From Pontederia crassipes (taxonomy: Eukaryota; Streptophyta; Magnoliopsida; Commelinales; Pontederiaceae): a DNA stretch of 64,000 bases. Shown here piece after piece: positions 1 to 12,327 of this stretch (position 1 is its first letter; each line of letters opens with the position of its first letter). The notes beneath the pieces were generated by a model. That model was not told where the DNA came from and did not search any database. It saw only the letters and a list, made by a program, of their open reading frames with translations. The stretch spans positions 682,001 to 746,000 of the forward strand of contig JAUKPH010000018.1 in the NCBI GenBank assembly GCA_030549335.1, written 5' to 3'. The position numbers and the translations under genes were made by a program.

Positions 1-839
1 GAGAGAGTTAGTGATTGTTTTAGTGCAATATTAGTGTTCGGATAACACCCACAGTTATCGTCATCTTGGCGTCTCATTGGCATCAGCTAATGTAGCGCCG
101 TTGTAGCATCTCATTAGTGTCGATTTCTACTGCTTCACCATGCAACTTATAGCACCATTATAACGTTATTGTTTTCCTCTTTGACGCCATGGCGACACTA
201 ATGGTTACTGATTTTTGGCATCTCTTATCGGTGACACTATGTTGACGTTAATGCGTGGCTAATTTATTTAGCCACAACGCGGCGCATTTTGGAGTCGCTA
301 TTTCGCATATTTCTTATAGTGAAACTTGCACAAAGAGTTTATTAGTATCCTAATGGCTCAACTGATTCGAATGTCCAAACTTTTTTTTTAAAAAAAGTAC
401 ATATAAGCTAGAATTAAAGTTTAGAAGAAAGAACATCCACTAATGATACACATTTTTTAAGGCTATAAAATAATGTTCAAATTGTAGAAGATAACTTTTG
501 TAAATGATCATCATTCTTGAACATTTGAGGTATTACATTATATTTTATTATTACGGAAAGTGTTTGAATAATTTTTAAAGCACTTCGAGTACTTTTTTCT
601 TATAAACGTGCTTAATTATAAAACAAAGATGGTATAAGAGAAGATATTGTATTGTGAAAGCTCATGAATAATAAAAAGTGTGTATTCCTTCTTGAACGAA
701 AAAGAAGACATTGGAAATGTAAAGGAATTTTTTCCTACTCTAGATTGAATGATGAAATATGATCGTGAAATATTTAAGTTGAAGCAGGGAATAGATCAAG
801 GCACGCCAAACCTCATCCACAAATATATTTGCCCCTTGT
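1..839. other. Unassigned intergenic DNA
   Basis: No coding frame or element edge is recognisable. The first 300 bases are more GC-rich, with recurring words such as catctcatt and gcgcc that suggest a decayed repeat. From about 380 onward the sequence is AT-rich intergenic DNA. Confidence 0.4.
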
Positions 840-1417
840 GGTTGTATTTTTATATATTCTTTATATGTTTGCTTTACAACTTTTTATGAGTTTGGTTTAT
901 TTTTATCAAGCGTACGTCTTGATGCTTTTCATTGAACACCATTCAAGTTTGGTTTCTCTTTTTTTGGATATTTTGCATTTTATTTCATAATTTATTTCAG
1001 ATATTCTTCTTAATTATTGAATCAGTAATTAATATTTTCTCAAGACTGAATTAGATCAATGTTGTTTATATGCCACACACTTTCTGAAATTTGTGTTTTT
1101 TTATTTTTTTTTTCATGTTTCGACATTTTTTATCATTTATTTGATATATTCTTTATAAAATTAGATATATTTAGTCAAGATTTGTGCAAATGGCTGATTT
1201 GAGTATTCAGTAAGGTACAATCATCATTTACTTTACTATTTGATCTCATGTGTGCACTGTACTTTTAAAAAATATTGTGTGTGGAAGTACTGACAAATTC
1301 TCAGTTGAATTAGAAATACTATAGAAGGCATTTTATAAAGGTGCGATTTTGTAGTTTGATAAGTTGCATTTGGTAAGTACCTAGAATCTTAATTCTTCTG
1401 ATTTAATGAATAGTTGT
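840..1417 (+). repeat. Direct repeat, copy A
   Basis: This stretch aligns base by base, with scattered substitutions and indels, to 3437-3941. A shared landmark is the run ctcaagactgaattagatca, followed in both copies by a ccacac...tttctgaaatttgt block and by agtactatagaaggcatttt. The solo LTR at 1418-3350 lies between the copies. The origin of the repeat is not identified. Confidence 0.65.
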
Positions 1418-3350
1418 TGTAACGCTTCCAAATCGACTTTCGCCATGTGGCGAAGATCAACTTGGAGACGCTACGGCATACTATGACTTTGATCATAATA
1501 TTGACCATATCTCAGTCAAGAATCGAGACACGTCAGCAGAAGAATAATAAAATAAAAGAGATAAAGAAAAGTATAACTTTAATTAGCGAAAATCTAAAAA
1601 GTGGTTATATCATTTCTAAGAAATAAAATAAAGTTTTACATCATGAAATTATAATGCGGAAGGGAAAAGAAAAATCTCTATAAGAACTAATAAATCATAT
1701 GGTTCATGTGCTTTCTTGCCGTCAGAGCTTCGTCACCACACATCTACTCAACCTTGTCACTGACCTGGTCCTGTGAAAATTAGACACACGGAAGGAGGTC
1801 CTCCCGTAAGCTTTATAACCTAGTGGGAAACCACATAATATACAATGCATGACATGAATATAATAATAAAAAATAAATAATCATGCTAGATTTGAATTTG
1901 AAAGGATAACATGGCAGCATCATAGATCATTATGCGAGATAATTAAGAGGACATCATAAATCATGAGAGTCAATGATACAGACTAACTTGGAATCATGGC
2001 ATGCTTGTAAAATATAACGATAATTTGACTTGACTTAATCATGCTTCTTGATCTTGGTTATTATTAGAAATCAGAATAATTTTAAGTACCTTTAGTTCTT
2101 GAGGTATGCTGAGCAAACGATACGACCTTGTGCGGATCAGTAGGTGATCAAACCATGATCAAAGAAGCTACTCTTATCTTGTTGCACTTGGCTTGAACTG
2201 GCAACCCATGATTAATCTTCCATCTGAACTTATTAATCACTTTTAATAATTTATGGCTCTTTATTCTTTGTTCAATGCAAGATCAATAAAAGATAAATCA
2301 ATAAAAGGATAGATCTTGATAATCAGTGAGGATCTCTGTAGGGTTAGAAAAATAGAATCAACTATATATGGGTCATATTCAGATTAAAAAGAAAATAATT
2401 AATAAATCTAATAAAAAGGTTTTTAGAAATCGGTCGACCGGTTTAGAGGAACGATCGACCGGTGGTCTACTGATCGGTCGATCGGTCTGCTAAGATCGGT
2501 CGACCGATGGTTACTTCGGAGCGATCGGTCCGTTTAGTTGAACGGTCGACCGGTGGTTACTTTGGAGCGGTCGGTCCGTTCAATTGAGTGGTCGACCGAT
2601 GGGCAGGGTTCGATCGACTGGTGACAGGGATCGGTTGATCGGTCGACATATGCAGAAATCGGTTGTAGGCATGTTATCGGTCGTCTGGTCTACGTATGCA
2701 GAATTCGACAGTAGGCAGGTTATCGATCGACTGGTTGCTGGCAATGCCTGCGGACCGATTGACCGGTCGGCGTCCAGAAAGTTGCAGAACTTTCGGATTT
2801 CATCAATTATTCAATGCAATCTCCACCTAAACTATTTCCTATATCCTAACAAATCAATCACACAATAATAGCACAATAGAAAATGAATTATGCACGCAAT
2901 TAATCAATCAATCAATCAAAGAATTCAAAAAATTAAATAATTAGAACGATAACTTAAGTCATATTCTTATTCTTTTCTTTTCATAACAATTAGGGCATGA
3001 ATTGAGACAATTCATGAGGTCATGCAAGGTGATTTCGATTCACCCACCTCTGTTCGCGATTAATCCGTTCCTCGATTCTTCGAAAATCGATTAATGATTC
3101 CCTCCCCTGTTTCTTCCCTGATTCCCTGTTCTTCCTCTCGGCCACCTTAATTTAGGCGAAGGGGGAGATCTGTTCTGCTCGAGCTTTGCACAAGGCGACA
3201 GTAGGGGGTGAAGGGCAAGACTCGTGAGGTTTTGGGGAGAAGAGGGTTTAATAGAATTCTGTTTTACCTAATTAAGGTCTCTTCTCATCCAATCTAATTC
3301 AAGGTGATCAGATTAATATTGGTGGACGTTATATGATAGGAGGAGTCCCA
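1418..3350 (-). mobile_element. Solo LTR, Tekay-like Ty3/gypsy family
   Basis: It starts TGTAACG and follows the same order of landmarks as the two LTRs at 12328-14120 and 18943-20833: ccaaatcgac near the start, the gaggtcctcccgtaagct block, a cluster of GGTCGACC palindromes, a gatttcgattcacccacct block, and a likely TCCCA end at 3350. Its length (about 1.93 kb) fits the 1.79 and 1.89 kb of those LTRs. No internal coding region adjoins it, so it is read as a solo or isolated LTR. It is clearly more diverged than the later pair. The right edge is inferred and no clean target duplication is visible. Confidence 0.65.
2432..2640. repeat. GGTCGACC palindrome array 1 (~22-bp period)
   Basis: Palindromic cores related to GGTCGACC start at 2432, 2453, 2476, 2498, 2526, 2544, 2569, 2590, 2612 and 2633. 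The steps are 21, 23, 22, 28, 18, 25, 21, 22 and 21 bases. Linkers between cores differ from unit to unit. More degenerate copies continue to about 2775. The array lies inside the solo LTR. Confidence 0.8.
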
Positions 3351-3436
3351 ATTGGATCAGATTTTATCCTTTTCCAGCCGTGCAGTCTATCACGTTTTCT
3401 TTTCCCCTTTTTCTTTTTTTTTTCTTAGGGCCGGTT

Positions 3437-3941
3437 GTTATAGTTGTATTGATATCTTAATTTATTTTTATCAATTCAGCTGTCTCTTGATGTTTTTATT
3501 GACACCATTCAATTTTTTTTATATTTCTTGGACATTTATTTCATCATTTATTTGAGATATTCTTCATAATTCTTGAATCAATAATATTTTCTCAAGACTG
3601 AATTAGATCAATATTATTTATTGGCCACACTCTTTCTGAAATTTGTTTCCTTTTTTTTCTACATATTTCTTTGACATGTTTTACCAATTAGTTGAGACAT
3701 TCTTTTTAAAATCAGATATATTTACTCAAGATTTTCTATTTTGAATATTCACTAAGGTACAATAAACATTTACTTTACTATATTTTGTCATATGTGCACG
3801 GACTTTTTAAAAAAATTATTGACATGATTGCTTGGAAGTACTAACGAATTCTCTGTGGAACTAAAAGTACTATAGAAGGCATTTTTTAAAAGTGAGAGAA
3901 GTAGAATTTTAGTTCTTCTACAATTGAATGACACAATAGTT
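3437..3941 (+). repeat. Direct repeat, copy B
   Basis: Counterpart of 840-1417. It matches that copy through the ctcaagactgaattagatca run and the agtactatagaaggcatttt block, and ends in caatagttg, where copy A ends in aatagttg just before the solo LTR. Confidence 0.65.
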
Positions 3942-4755
3942 GTGTTTGGATGGAATAAAATATAATGATGTTATTTGAAATATATAAAAATTATAGTGGG
4001 TGTTTTGAATAATATAATAATTGAATTGATATGATAGATTAATTTTAATAGGTGTTTTGAATAAAATATAAATTTGTTAATAAATAATATTCAGTGTGAA
4101 TTAAGATATTATGTTAAAAAAACTTTTTAAAGAAATATATTATTAGAACATAATAAATTATATTTAACAAAATATAAATAAATTTGGTGAAATGACAAAT
4201 AATAAATGCTGTTAAATTAGTTATTTTATAACAAACAAAATATTTTGTATGAGGAATATAAGAGACAGAAAATAAGAGAAGAAAAAAAAAGATTTGAAAA
4301 AATATGAGATGGCAAAAAAGTTGAATTTCAAAAAAAGTTGGTGGGCTGCTTGGTGATGATGGAACCTCATGGCGGAAATCAGAGTCACGTGACCATCGAT
4401 TCTCATCTCGAATTTCAAATCCGTCATATGTCAAATTGTTTCGCAAAATCGATGGGGCCAAGCTTTCAGTTGCCAATCGTTAAAAACATTGCGTTTAACG
4501 ATATAAACCAAACTAAAACTAGGGTAAGATTCTGATCATTTCCATCTTAACATATGATGAAATTGTAATTAAAAGTTGATGTTAAAATCGAGAATCACGT
4601 GACCTCGATTCTCGTTATCTAGACCGCAAAATATTTTTTTTTTAAATTCAACTTTTTTTACATTGCATATCTCATATTTCATATAAATATATACTGAAAT
4701 TAATGTATAATATCATCTTTTTAAATCTCATAGTTACATTCCACTCCATACAATC
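3942..4755. mobile_element. MITE-like inverted-repeat element
   Basis: The left end (gtgtttggatggaat...) is an imperfect inverted copy of the right end (...attccactccatacaatc). The interior is AT-rich and non-coding, with two copies of tcacgtgac near 4385 and 4594. A related element lies at 8015-8534. The frames on both strands here look spurious. No target duplication was resolved. Confidence 0.5.
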
Positions 4756-7381
4756 ATATTTCGATCTAATTTGTCAAATTAACTATTTATTAAGTACTCA
4801 AAAGAACTAAGAATTCATTTTTCAAACGCACATGGTGAAGAAAGTTAATTAGAAAGCATTAAATAATATCACAAGAGATGGTAAAATCATCATACTACAG
4901 GGGACAAAATTTAAGGAGGGCAATGAAATTTGAATTAATGAGGAAAAATTTAGAGAAACGAGCAGCGAGCAATGCATCATTTTTCCAATTCATATTAATG
5001 CAAAAGAAGAATAATAATTAATAATAATTATGCTAGATTATGCAAAATAAGACTTATCCATGATAAATAACTTAGTCAATATACTTTCATAGTTTTAGGT
5101 AGTGGGTTTAGGTCGAATCGATTTTGTTATCTAAAAATCATCATAAAATATTTATATAAAAAAAAGAAAATCGCATTCTACTGAATTAGTTTTCATAATC
5201 ATACTTTAAATGAATATAAATATATTGACTATTATAGCTAATATAAACAAACAATATCAAAGTTTTAAAGATATCAAATAAGAGTTTCGCAATGTGGTGG
5301 GACAATAAACTATGAAAAAAATATTTATCAATAATAAAAATAATGATTTATGAACTTATAATATAAATAGAAAATGAATTTCTTGGATCCAAGCGCTAGA
5401 CAAGTTTTTCCTTATTCATGTTTTTCGGATCAGCCTAGGTTATCGGGTTAGTAATATTTTTTTTTTAAAACCATCAATTTCACCCCTAAATGAAAGGAGA
5501 TTTAACAATAGAAGCATGTCAAGAAAGTAAATTGGCTCCAAACTCATTATTGACAATTTATACTTCTAGAGAACAAGAGTAGTGAAGGAACATGTTTAAG
5601 TAATTTGAGAAACTAATTGTAACACTAGGGAGAAGAACAAAAATAAAAAATATAAATATAAAAAGAAGAGATAAAGATTAAACAATCAAAGAAAAAGATT
5701 TGTTAAGATAAACATTGTTGAACAATTCTGATATTATCATAACATCACATCTCTACGCATATGCCAAGTCACGATTTTAATTTTCACCCACCAAATCAGT
5801 CAACCCTTTCTCTTCCTCACATAATTTCCCACGAATTCGAATAAGGGAAGAATTGATGAGGATGATGTTGAGAATGCAAGAACACGAAAGTGATGACTTC
5901 CTTGATGGTACTTATTTGGTACGAAAATAACTTATGAGAATAAGGTTTTATTCTTTTTTTGTCAAATAATAATTACAGAACAAGAAAAAAAATAAAGAAA
6001 ACTTTGTTCTTATCTCACCTTAGAACAATATTATTCTCTTTAGAAGAATAAAGTGAGTACAAATACATATTATTCTAAAATTCTTACAATCAACTCAGTT
6101 AATATTTCAGATTAATTCATCTTGATGTGACTTGCACGAACATTGTCATCATCTTCTCTCATATGCACCTTATTTCAAATTTCTATTAATCGGCATGAAT
6201 ATAGAACCACACCAAAGGTGCAACTGCACTATGGGCACCGATCGAATACATGGTGTGACTCGCACATGGCACCGATCGATTTTTGACACATTATCTATCT
6301 GAATTTATACCTACATGTCCTAGTAATTTGATTCAATCGAGCAAATCTAAATATGGTTATTTAATAGTACGAGATGCTATCATTTCTTTTAGTATTCTAT
6401 TATTGACCTTATTACACATTATTCCTTTTGATCTTATTTTGATTGTGATACTCTTGAAAATATTAACGCATGATTTCTAATTGTTGAAGACAAAAGATAG
6501 TTATAACCAAGTTAAAATAGATAAAAGTAAAAATTAAACGAAGAGTTCTTTTATGATTCATTGACGATGAGAAAGTAATTAGTTGAAACATAATTCATTG
6601 GGTAAGAGAGAGTAAAAAAGATATTCTACTGGTTCATATTTCATGAAGTCAAAAGAGACTCATCTTTGGCATTGACATCTTTGTTATCATGGAATCAAAA
6701 GATACTTTAATGGTCCAAAAGAGAATCAAGAGATACTTCGCATGCCCTTATTTCAAAGATGTAAAAAATACTACATCACTAGTTGAGATTCTCGACCTTG
6801 ACTAAAAAGGAGTCAAAAGATATTTACCTAGTCTTTTTAAAATAAGTTGAAAAATACTTCACAATAAGTATAACATAATAAAATGAAATGAGTAACAACA
6901 ATGGTTTAACCAATGATAAGTGGCAATGCTCAAATGATCTACTTGATCCATACCATGATTGATTTTTCATGTTAAGATTGATTGTGCCTTATGTTACATT
7001 TATCATTTATTCCTATGATTATGATGTTTTTTTTTATTTTATGAATAACTATTTATCATTTATTTTATGTTACATTCATCTTAACTATTATTCAATGTCA
7101 AATCTCATAATCCTACACAATAAAGATGGTGGCATCAATGACAAACTAAGCTTGGATTATGCATATAGACATGAGTCTCATCTTTTATATTCTTTACTTT
7201 TTTATTGAGTTGTACTATTGCAAATTATTTTCACGTATGTAATAATCAATGTAAGACATGAGATTCACTATGACTACTCCATACTTCTACCCTCTTTATT
7301 AATGTTATATCTTTTCTTAATTAGTTGATCCTCCTTATCCTTCTACATTTTTTACATCCTTATTTTCATTGATCGACCAAA
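4756..7381. other. AT-rich intergenic stretch
   Basis: About 2.6 kb of AT-rich sequence with many stops in all frames. I see no conserved domain, RNA gene or clear element edge. The short frames at 6283-6480 and 6969-7208 encode hydrophobic, low-complexity peptides without family features and are treated as chance. Confidence 0.5.
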
Positions 7382-7737
7382 TAGGGGTATTCAAGGGTCG
7401 GGTTTAACTAATTTTGATCATATATGAAGTCAGGCCACACCCTTTTGGATGCTAGGATTCAATCCAATCTAATTTGATTTGGGTCGGGTGACATCGGCCC
7501 GAGCAGTTGGATTATCTAACCATCATTTTTTTTCTTTTATTTTTCATTATCTTTTTTATTATTTGATATAAAAATTATTATTTAATATTTATTTTAAAGC
7601 ATAAAAGAGATTGTTAAATATTTAAGTTACTTTACATATTTAAATTATCCCATTTTAATATTTTTGAATTTTAATATAATATATAAGTCTAAAAATTTTA
7701 AAAATAAAAAATTGGTTGTTGGGTCGCATTGGCCCTA
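7382..7737. mobile_element. Decayed hAT-like MITE
   Basis: It starts TAGGGGTATTCAAGGGTCGGG, close to the 5' end of the clearer element at 33955-34480. It has the same plan: a GGGTCGGGT-rich left part, an AT/polypyrimidine centre and a right end in GGCCCTA, a weakened inverted copy. No target duplication was recognised. Confidence 0.4.
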
Positions 7738-8014
7738 TTTCTAATTAAAATAATGTCAATATATGCATATCGAGTCAGTAATGCTTCATAGATGTATTTT
7801 TTAATGTTGAAGAGTTGTTTTAGGAGTATTACACTAATGTTGTTTAATCCATAGCCACCTAAGATATTTAGTTTGTGTTCTACCTCTAAAAAATGTGAAA
7901 ATAATAAGTGCATATGAAAAAATTCATCCAATATAAATTGAATCATGCCTTTCCATATCCATTATACAATATAAGGCCAAAAAAAAGCTTTTTTATTCTC
8001 TCGAAAATTACTCA

Positions 8015-8534
8015 GGCCCGTTTGGTAATGGAACTAGGTTGATTCCCCAAAAAGAGGTCAGTGACCTAGTTCCCGAGGTGGAACCGGGCCACTTTTTTTA
8101 ACTTGAAACCAATGTCACGTGACGTTAGTTGCACGTGGCTGGACGTCCTCTTTTTTTCTCTTTTTTTCTATTTGAGCTTTTTTTTTCTTTTCCACTTTTT
8201 TTTCATTTTTTTTCTTTTTTTAACTTTCTTCTATAAAATAATTTATTTATTCAATATAAAATATTAATATAATATTATTTATTACTTATTATTTTATTAA
8301 ACAAAATTAATATTTCATTAAATAAAATTAATTATTTTATATTTAAATAATATATTTTCTAAAAAAATTCCATAAGGTTTTTTATTTATATTTTTAAATA
8401 AAATTATACTTTATATATATAATAATTTTTTTAATTCAAACACCCACTAAAAATTAATCCAACATATATACTTTTAATATCACATCACTATCTGATTCCT
8501 CATCATTACATTCCACTCAATCCAAACACAGGTC
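8015..8534. mobile_element. MITE-like inverted-repeat element
   Basis: The left end (ggcccgtttggtaatggaac) is an imperfect inverted copy of the right end (cattccactcaatccaaacacaggtc). The interior contains tcacgtgac and a T-rich tract. It appears related to the element at 3942-4755. Confidence 0.45.
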
Positions 8535-8630
8535 GAACTAATCTATTAATTCATCGAGAACTTAGAAGGAACTACAGTTCCATTTCTAAACGTAGTCTTA
8601 TAGTTCACCATGAGCATAAATGACCATTTT

Positions 8631-10997
8631 TGTAACGCCCGACAATGGAAAAAAAGGAAAAGAAGATAAAATAAACGATTGAAAACCGAAAAGAAAAGAA
8701 GAAAAGAAAAGGAGAGATAAAAGGCCAAAAGATAATAAGGAAATAAATTAAATTCCAACAAAAATCATATCTCGTCTTTTCTATAAATATGGGGTCAAAC
8801 AAAAATTTCAATCGGCCCTAATTTTCTGCGCATCGCTCTCCTTCTCTCTCCCCCCCCCCCCCCTTCCCTCCCTCCCCCCACTCCACCACAAACTAAACGA
8901 CCATGGGCTTAAGAGTGACCAAAGGGCGAGAATGCTGACAATGGTACACTTGGACCGAGAGGAACAACTGGGGAAAAGGAAGAAAAAGAGGAACGTGGAG
9001 TTTCGTCGAAAACTTCACAAGGTATGTGAATATGGTAGATCATCATCTAATTTTGATTTTAGATTTGAAGCGTGTTCTTAGCAATATTGGATGACAGCTA
9101 GTCATAAATAAATGCTATACGATGATGCTTGCCATCGGTAATCGTCGAAAATATTGATCGAAATGTCCACTACGCAATCACAATTTTCCCTCATGATGAA
9201 ATTAACCCGACCCGAGTAGGACCCTCCTGGATCGAGTTCATCTAAACTTCACTAGATCCACCATTGTCAAGCCTTCAGAGCTCGGGCATTAGGATGAACC
9301 CGACCCGGTTTGAGGATGATCCATACTAAGTTCAACCCCGATGAATATGATCGGGTGTGATGTCACCCAACAAATTTGGCTCGTTTATAACCCAAACGTG
9401 GTTTGGGTTCTTATAAAATTATCCTGACAAAGTCCGACATTGTGCCTTTCGCCTAACCGAATTGACGTCAAAGCCCGGTCTGAGTATGATCTCGACCCGA
9501 CCTGGGTTCCTTCTAATTTCTAGGATGATGATATGCCCTCGGCCCGATTTTTGCCTATACCCATCCCTGGTTCTGTATCTACTTTGATTTTTAAGCCTAT
9601 TACCTCTTGATTAATGTCCTTAAGTTTGATCTACTCTATGATGTTGTTTACCATGATTATACACCATTGATTTATCTCCATGTACCATATGAGTGTAAGT
9701 ATAATGTCATACATGGTTATAATTACAATGTATAACATGGCTATATGATCTTATGCCTCTCCTTATGATGACTCAATTTAGATCCAATCATATCTATGAC
9801 TACATTAATAATGTCTTATGAATCCTAATCATATTTTATGATAATTATTATGTTTTATGACACTTTGATTACATTCCATGATCCTTCTTGTAGTCTTGTT
9901 TTAAGTCTTATATGATTATTATGATGATGCTCAATTAGAATCCCTTTGATTTACTATGATATCGAACTTGTTGATTCTTTCATATGATGATCTAATTCTT
10001 ATCATGATCTTTTGTGTCCTAATAAAACTTAATTAAAAGTTGCAAGATAAAAGATTAAAGTTGCTAAATGGAGAGCTCTTATAATGATGGACTGACGATA
10101 ATTAGTTATGGGCTGACTACGATTAGTTATGTGTTGACTCCGAATAGTTATGGTTATGATATGTCAGTTATGATGATAATGATATTGGGTTAAAACTTTT
10201 TTCTCCCTCAGGTTGAAAAATACCCCATGATAAGTTAAAGATAAATAATAAATAATGAAGAAGACGATGAAAGCATATTAATAACGAAACTTTTCTTATG
10301 ACGATGATTGACTTTTGTCATCCTTATGATGATTTTTTTCCTATGATATTATATTAATATGCTTTAATAAAGATTATTCACACCATGATTATTTACTTCT
10401 GCTCTTATAATGATTTTCATAATTCTTTATACGATGATGACCTCATAACAATAATGATTGGCACTCGTACGTCATTTTGTGATGATTTATTATGATCAAC
10501 CTTGTTCATATGATCTTAAGAAGATGACACATTGATTTATGAATCTTTTATGATCATATTTTTATTCCTTATATGACGATGATGATGTTCATATGATTTG
10601 TCTTCCTATCTAGTATCATGATTTTATGATGACTTTACTTTATTTATATACTAAATTGCAAAACTCATAGGAAGATTTATCTCCCCAGCATTTTCATATA
10701 TGCAGGATCAAATCTTAATGATGAAAGTGTTTAAGTGACAGATCGAGCTCATGGTGACAACATATGGATGTCCTGAATCTTTTACTTCATGTCCTAGTTA
10801 TCTTTTCTTATTAATAGAATGATGTATTAAATGAGTTTCTCAAGACTCATATGATAATTTTTTTATTAGTCTTCTATATACTTTTATTTCTTTCTATTAC
10901 TCTTTTATGATGTCACGCATATGATGTTATTCTTCGTTGACCAGTCAAAATTTTCTTTTTTATTTATATGATGTCCATGTATATATGATCCGTAACA
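8631..10997 (+). mobile_element. Probable LTR of a gypsy-type element
   Basis: It begins TGTAACGCCC, a common start for plant gypsy LTRs. The layout resembles the LTR at 52202-55720: a leader, CCCGACCC-type words near 9210-9560, then a long region rich in tatgatgat words. The right edge is uncertain; CGTAACA at 10991-10997 is a candidate. No primer-binding site or coding region adjoins it and the 5-bp flanks do not match. A C homopolymer tract lies near 8850-8862. Confidence 0.4.
9640..10640. repeat. ATGATG-rich low-complexity tract
   Basis: Words such as tatgatgat, atgatgatg and ttatgat recur irregularly for about 1 kb, giving a cryptically simple sequence rather than a clean microsatellite. 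It is non-coding and lies inside the probable LTR at 8631-10997. Confidence 0.5.
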
Positions 10998-12327
10998 TCT
11001 TCGAAGGAATATTATATCATGTAACGGAGTGCGTTTTGAAAGCTTAATAGTTTTCAACTTGTTTGGTATAAAGTAACTAGTCAATTAAATATTATTTGAC
11101 CTCTAGATAATGATGAATTTCTATCATATTTTTTGTATTTTATGATTGATAATATTAATTTATATGGACTATTGCTATCCTACGAGAAGCTGTGGGTTTC
11201 AATTACTATATGTTGAGTTTATTATTACAATATAAATTATAATTAAATTATATAGTTACTTTTAAATTTGAGAATTGTGTGGTGATCATCCATTTTTTTC
11301 CCCTCTCAAAGTAGTGCACGTCCACTTTTGCACGACGAGATTCTAATATTTTTATTCTCGTATCAATTGAAGCCATCTAAAAAACAATATCTCAATTGTC
11401 ATGTTTTGCTACTATCAATTATTTAGCACTGCTTTGATATGATTTTTTGTCCAGTTTTTAACGTTGGCGTTAACTAATTTATTTGGAAAACTACAGCCAT
11501 TATATGTTTCTTCTCATCAACGTGAATATCTTGGATTTGTTTGCATAAATACTTAACTAATTATTACGTCGTAAAATATCTGTACCAAAAGTTTTCTTCA
11601 AGAAAAGAGTCAAATTTATTCTCCTGTGGCAGAATATATTTGTTATAATAATATTATTATAAAAGTATATAATAAACACGAATCCAGACTTCTAAAATAG
11701 CAATATTCAAATAAATTTTAATATACTATTATATAAACTAATAAACATGATTGTCACAAATTCTGACATTTGTAATAAATCATGAATTAAAATTTAATGA
11801 ACATTTTTTATTGAAGATAAAAGAACGAAGGAAATTACTTTGGGTTAGCGTGGTGGTTTATAAACTCTCGAGTTTGTGACTTAAACTTTTACAAGTTTAA
11901 TCATGAATCGAGTGAACTCATAGTGAAATTGGACTTGGTGCTAAACTCGGGTAGACTCGAATAAAGTCGATCGAGCAGGTATAATCGATACATGCGAAAG
12001 TTAGACATTTAATCAAGATTTGAAATCAAAATTAAAAAAATAGCATTAAACCTTCGTAATTTAATAATGAACAATACTTTTATATTTTAATTTGCATATT
12101 ATAGACTGCTTTAGTAATTTGGTGTATAAACTTTAAATTGTTTATATTTTAACGTGTGTTGCATCGACTTATATAGTGTACTTGTAAAGTGCGATGAATT
12201 GTTAAAAAATAATGAATAATTATATAATTCGATATGAATGAATTGAAATGTAACGACCATTACATTTGATACTATTATATAATTCTTTTACAAATATTAT
12301 ATAACATTACATATATATATATATATA
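10998..12327. other. AT-rich intergenic stretch
   Basis: Nothing coding is seen. A segment near 11850-11985 with repeated ctcgagtt and gactcga words may be a transposon remnant. A TA dinucleotide tract at about 12310-12327 directly abuts the LTR of the next element and may have been its insertion site. Confidence 0.4.
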
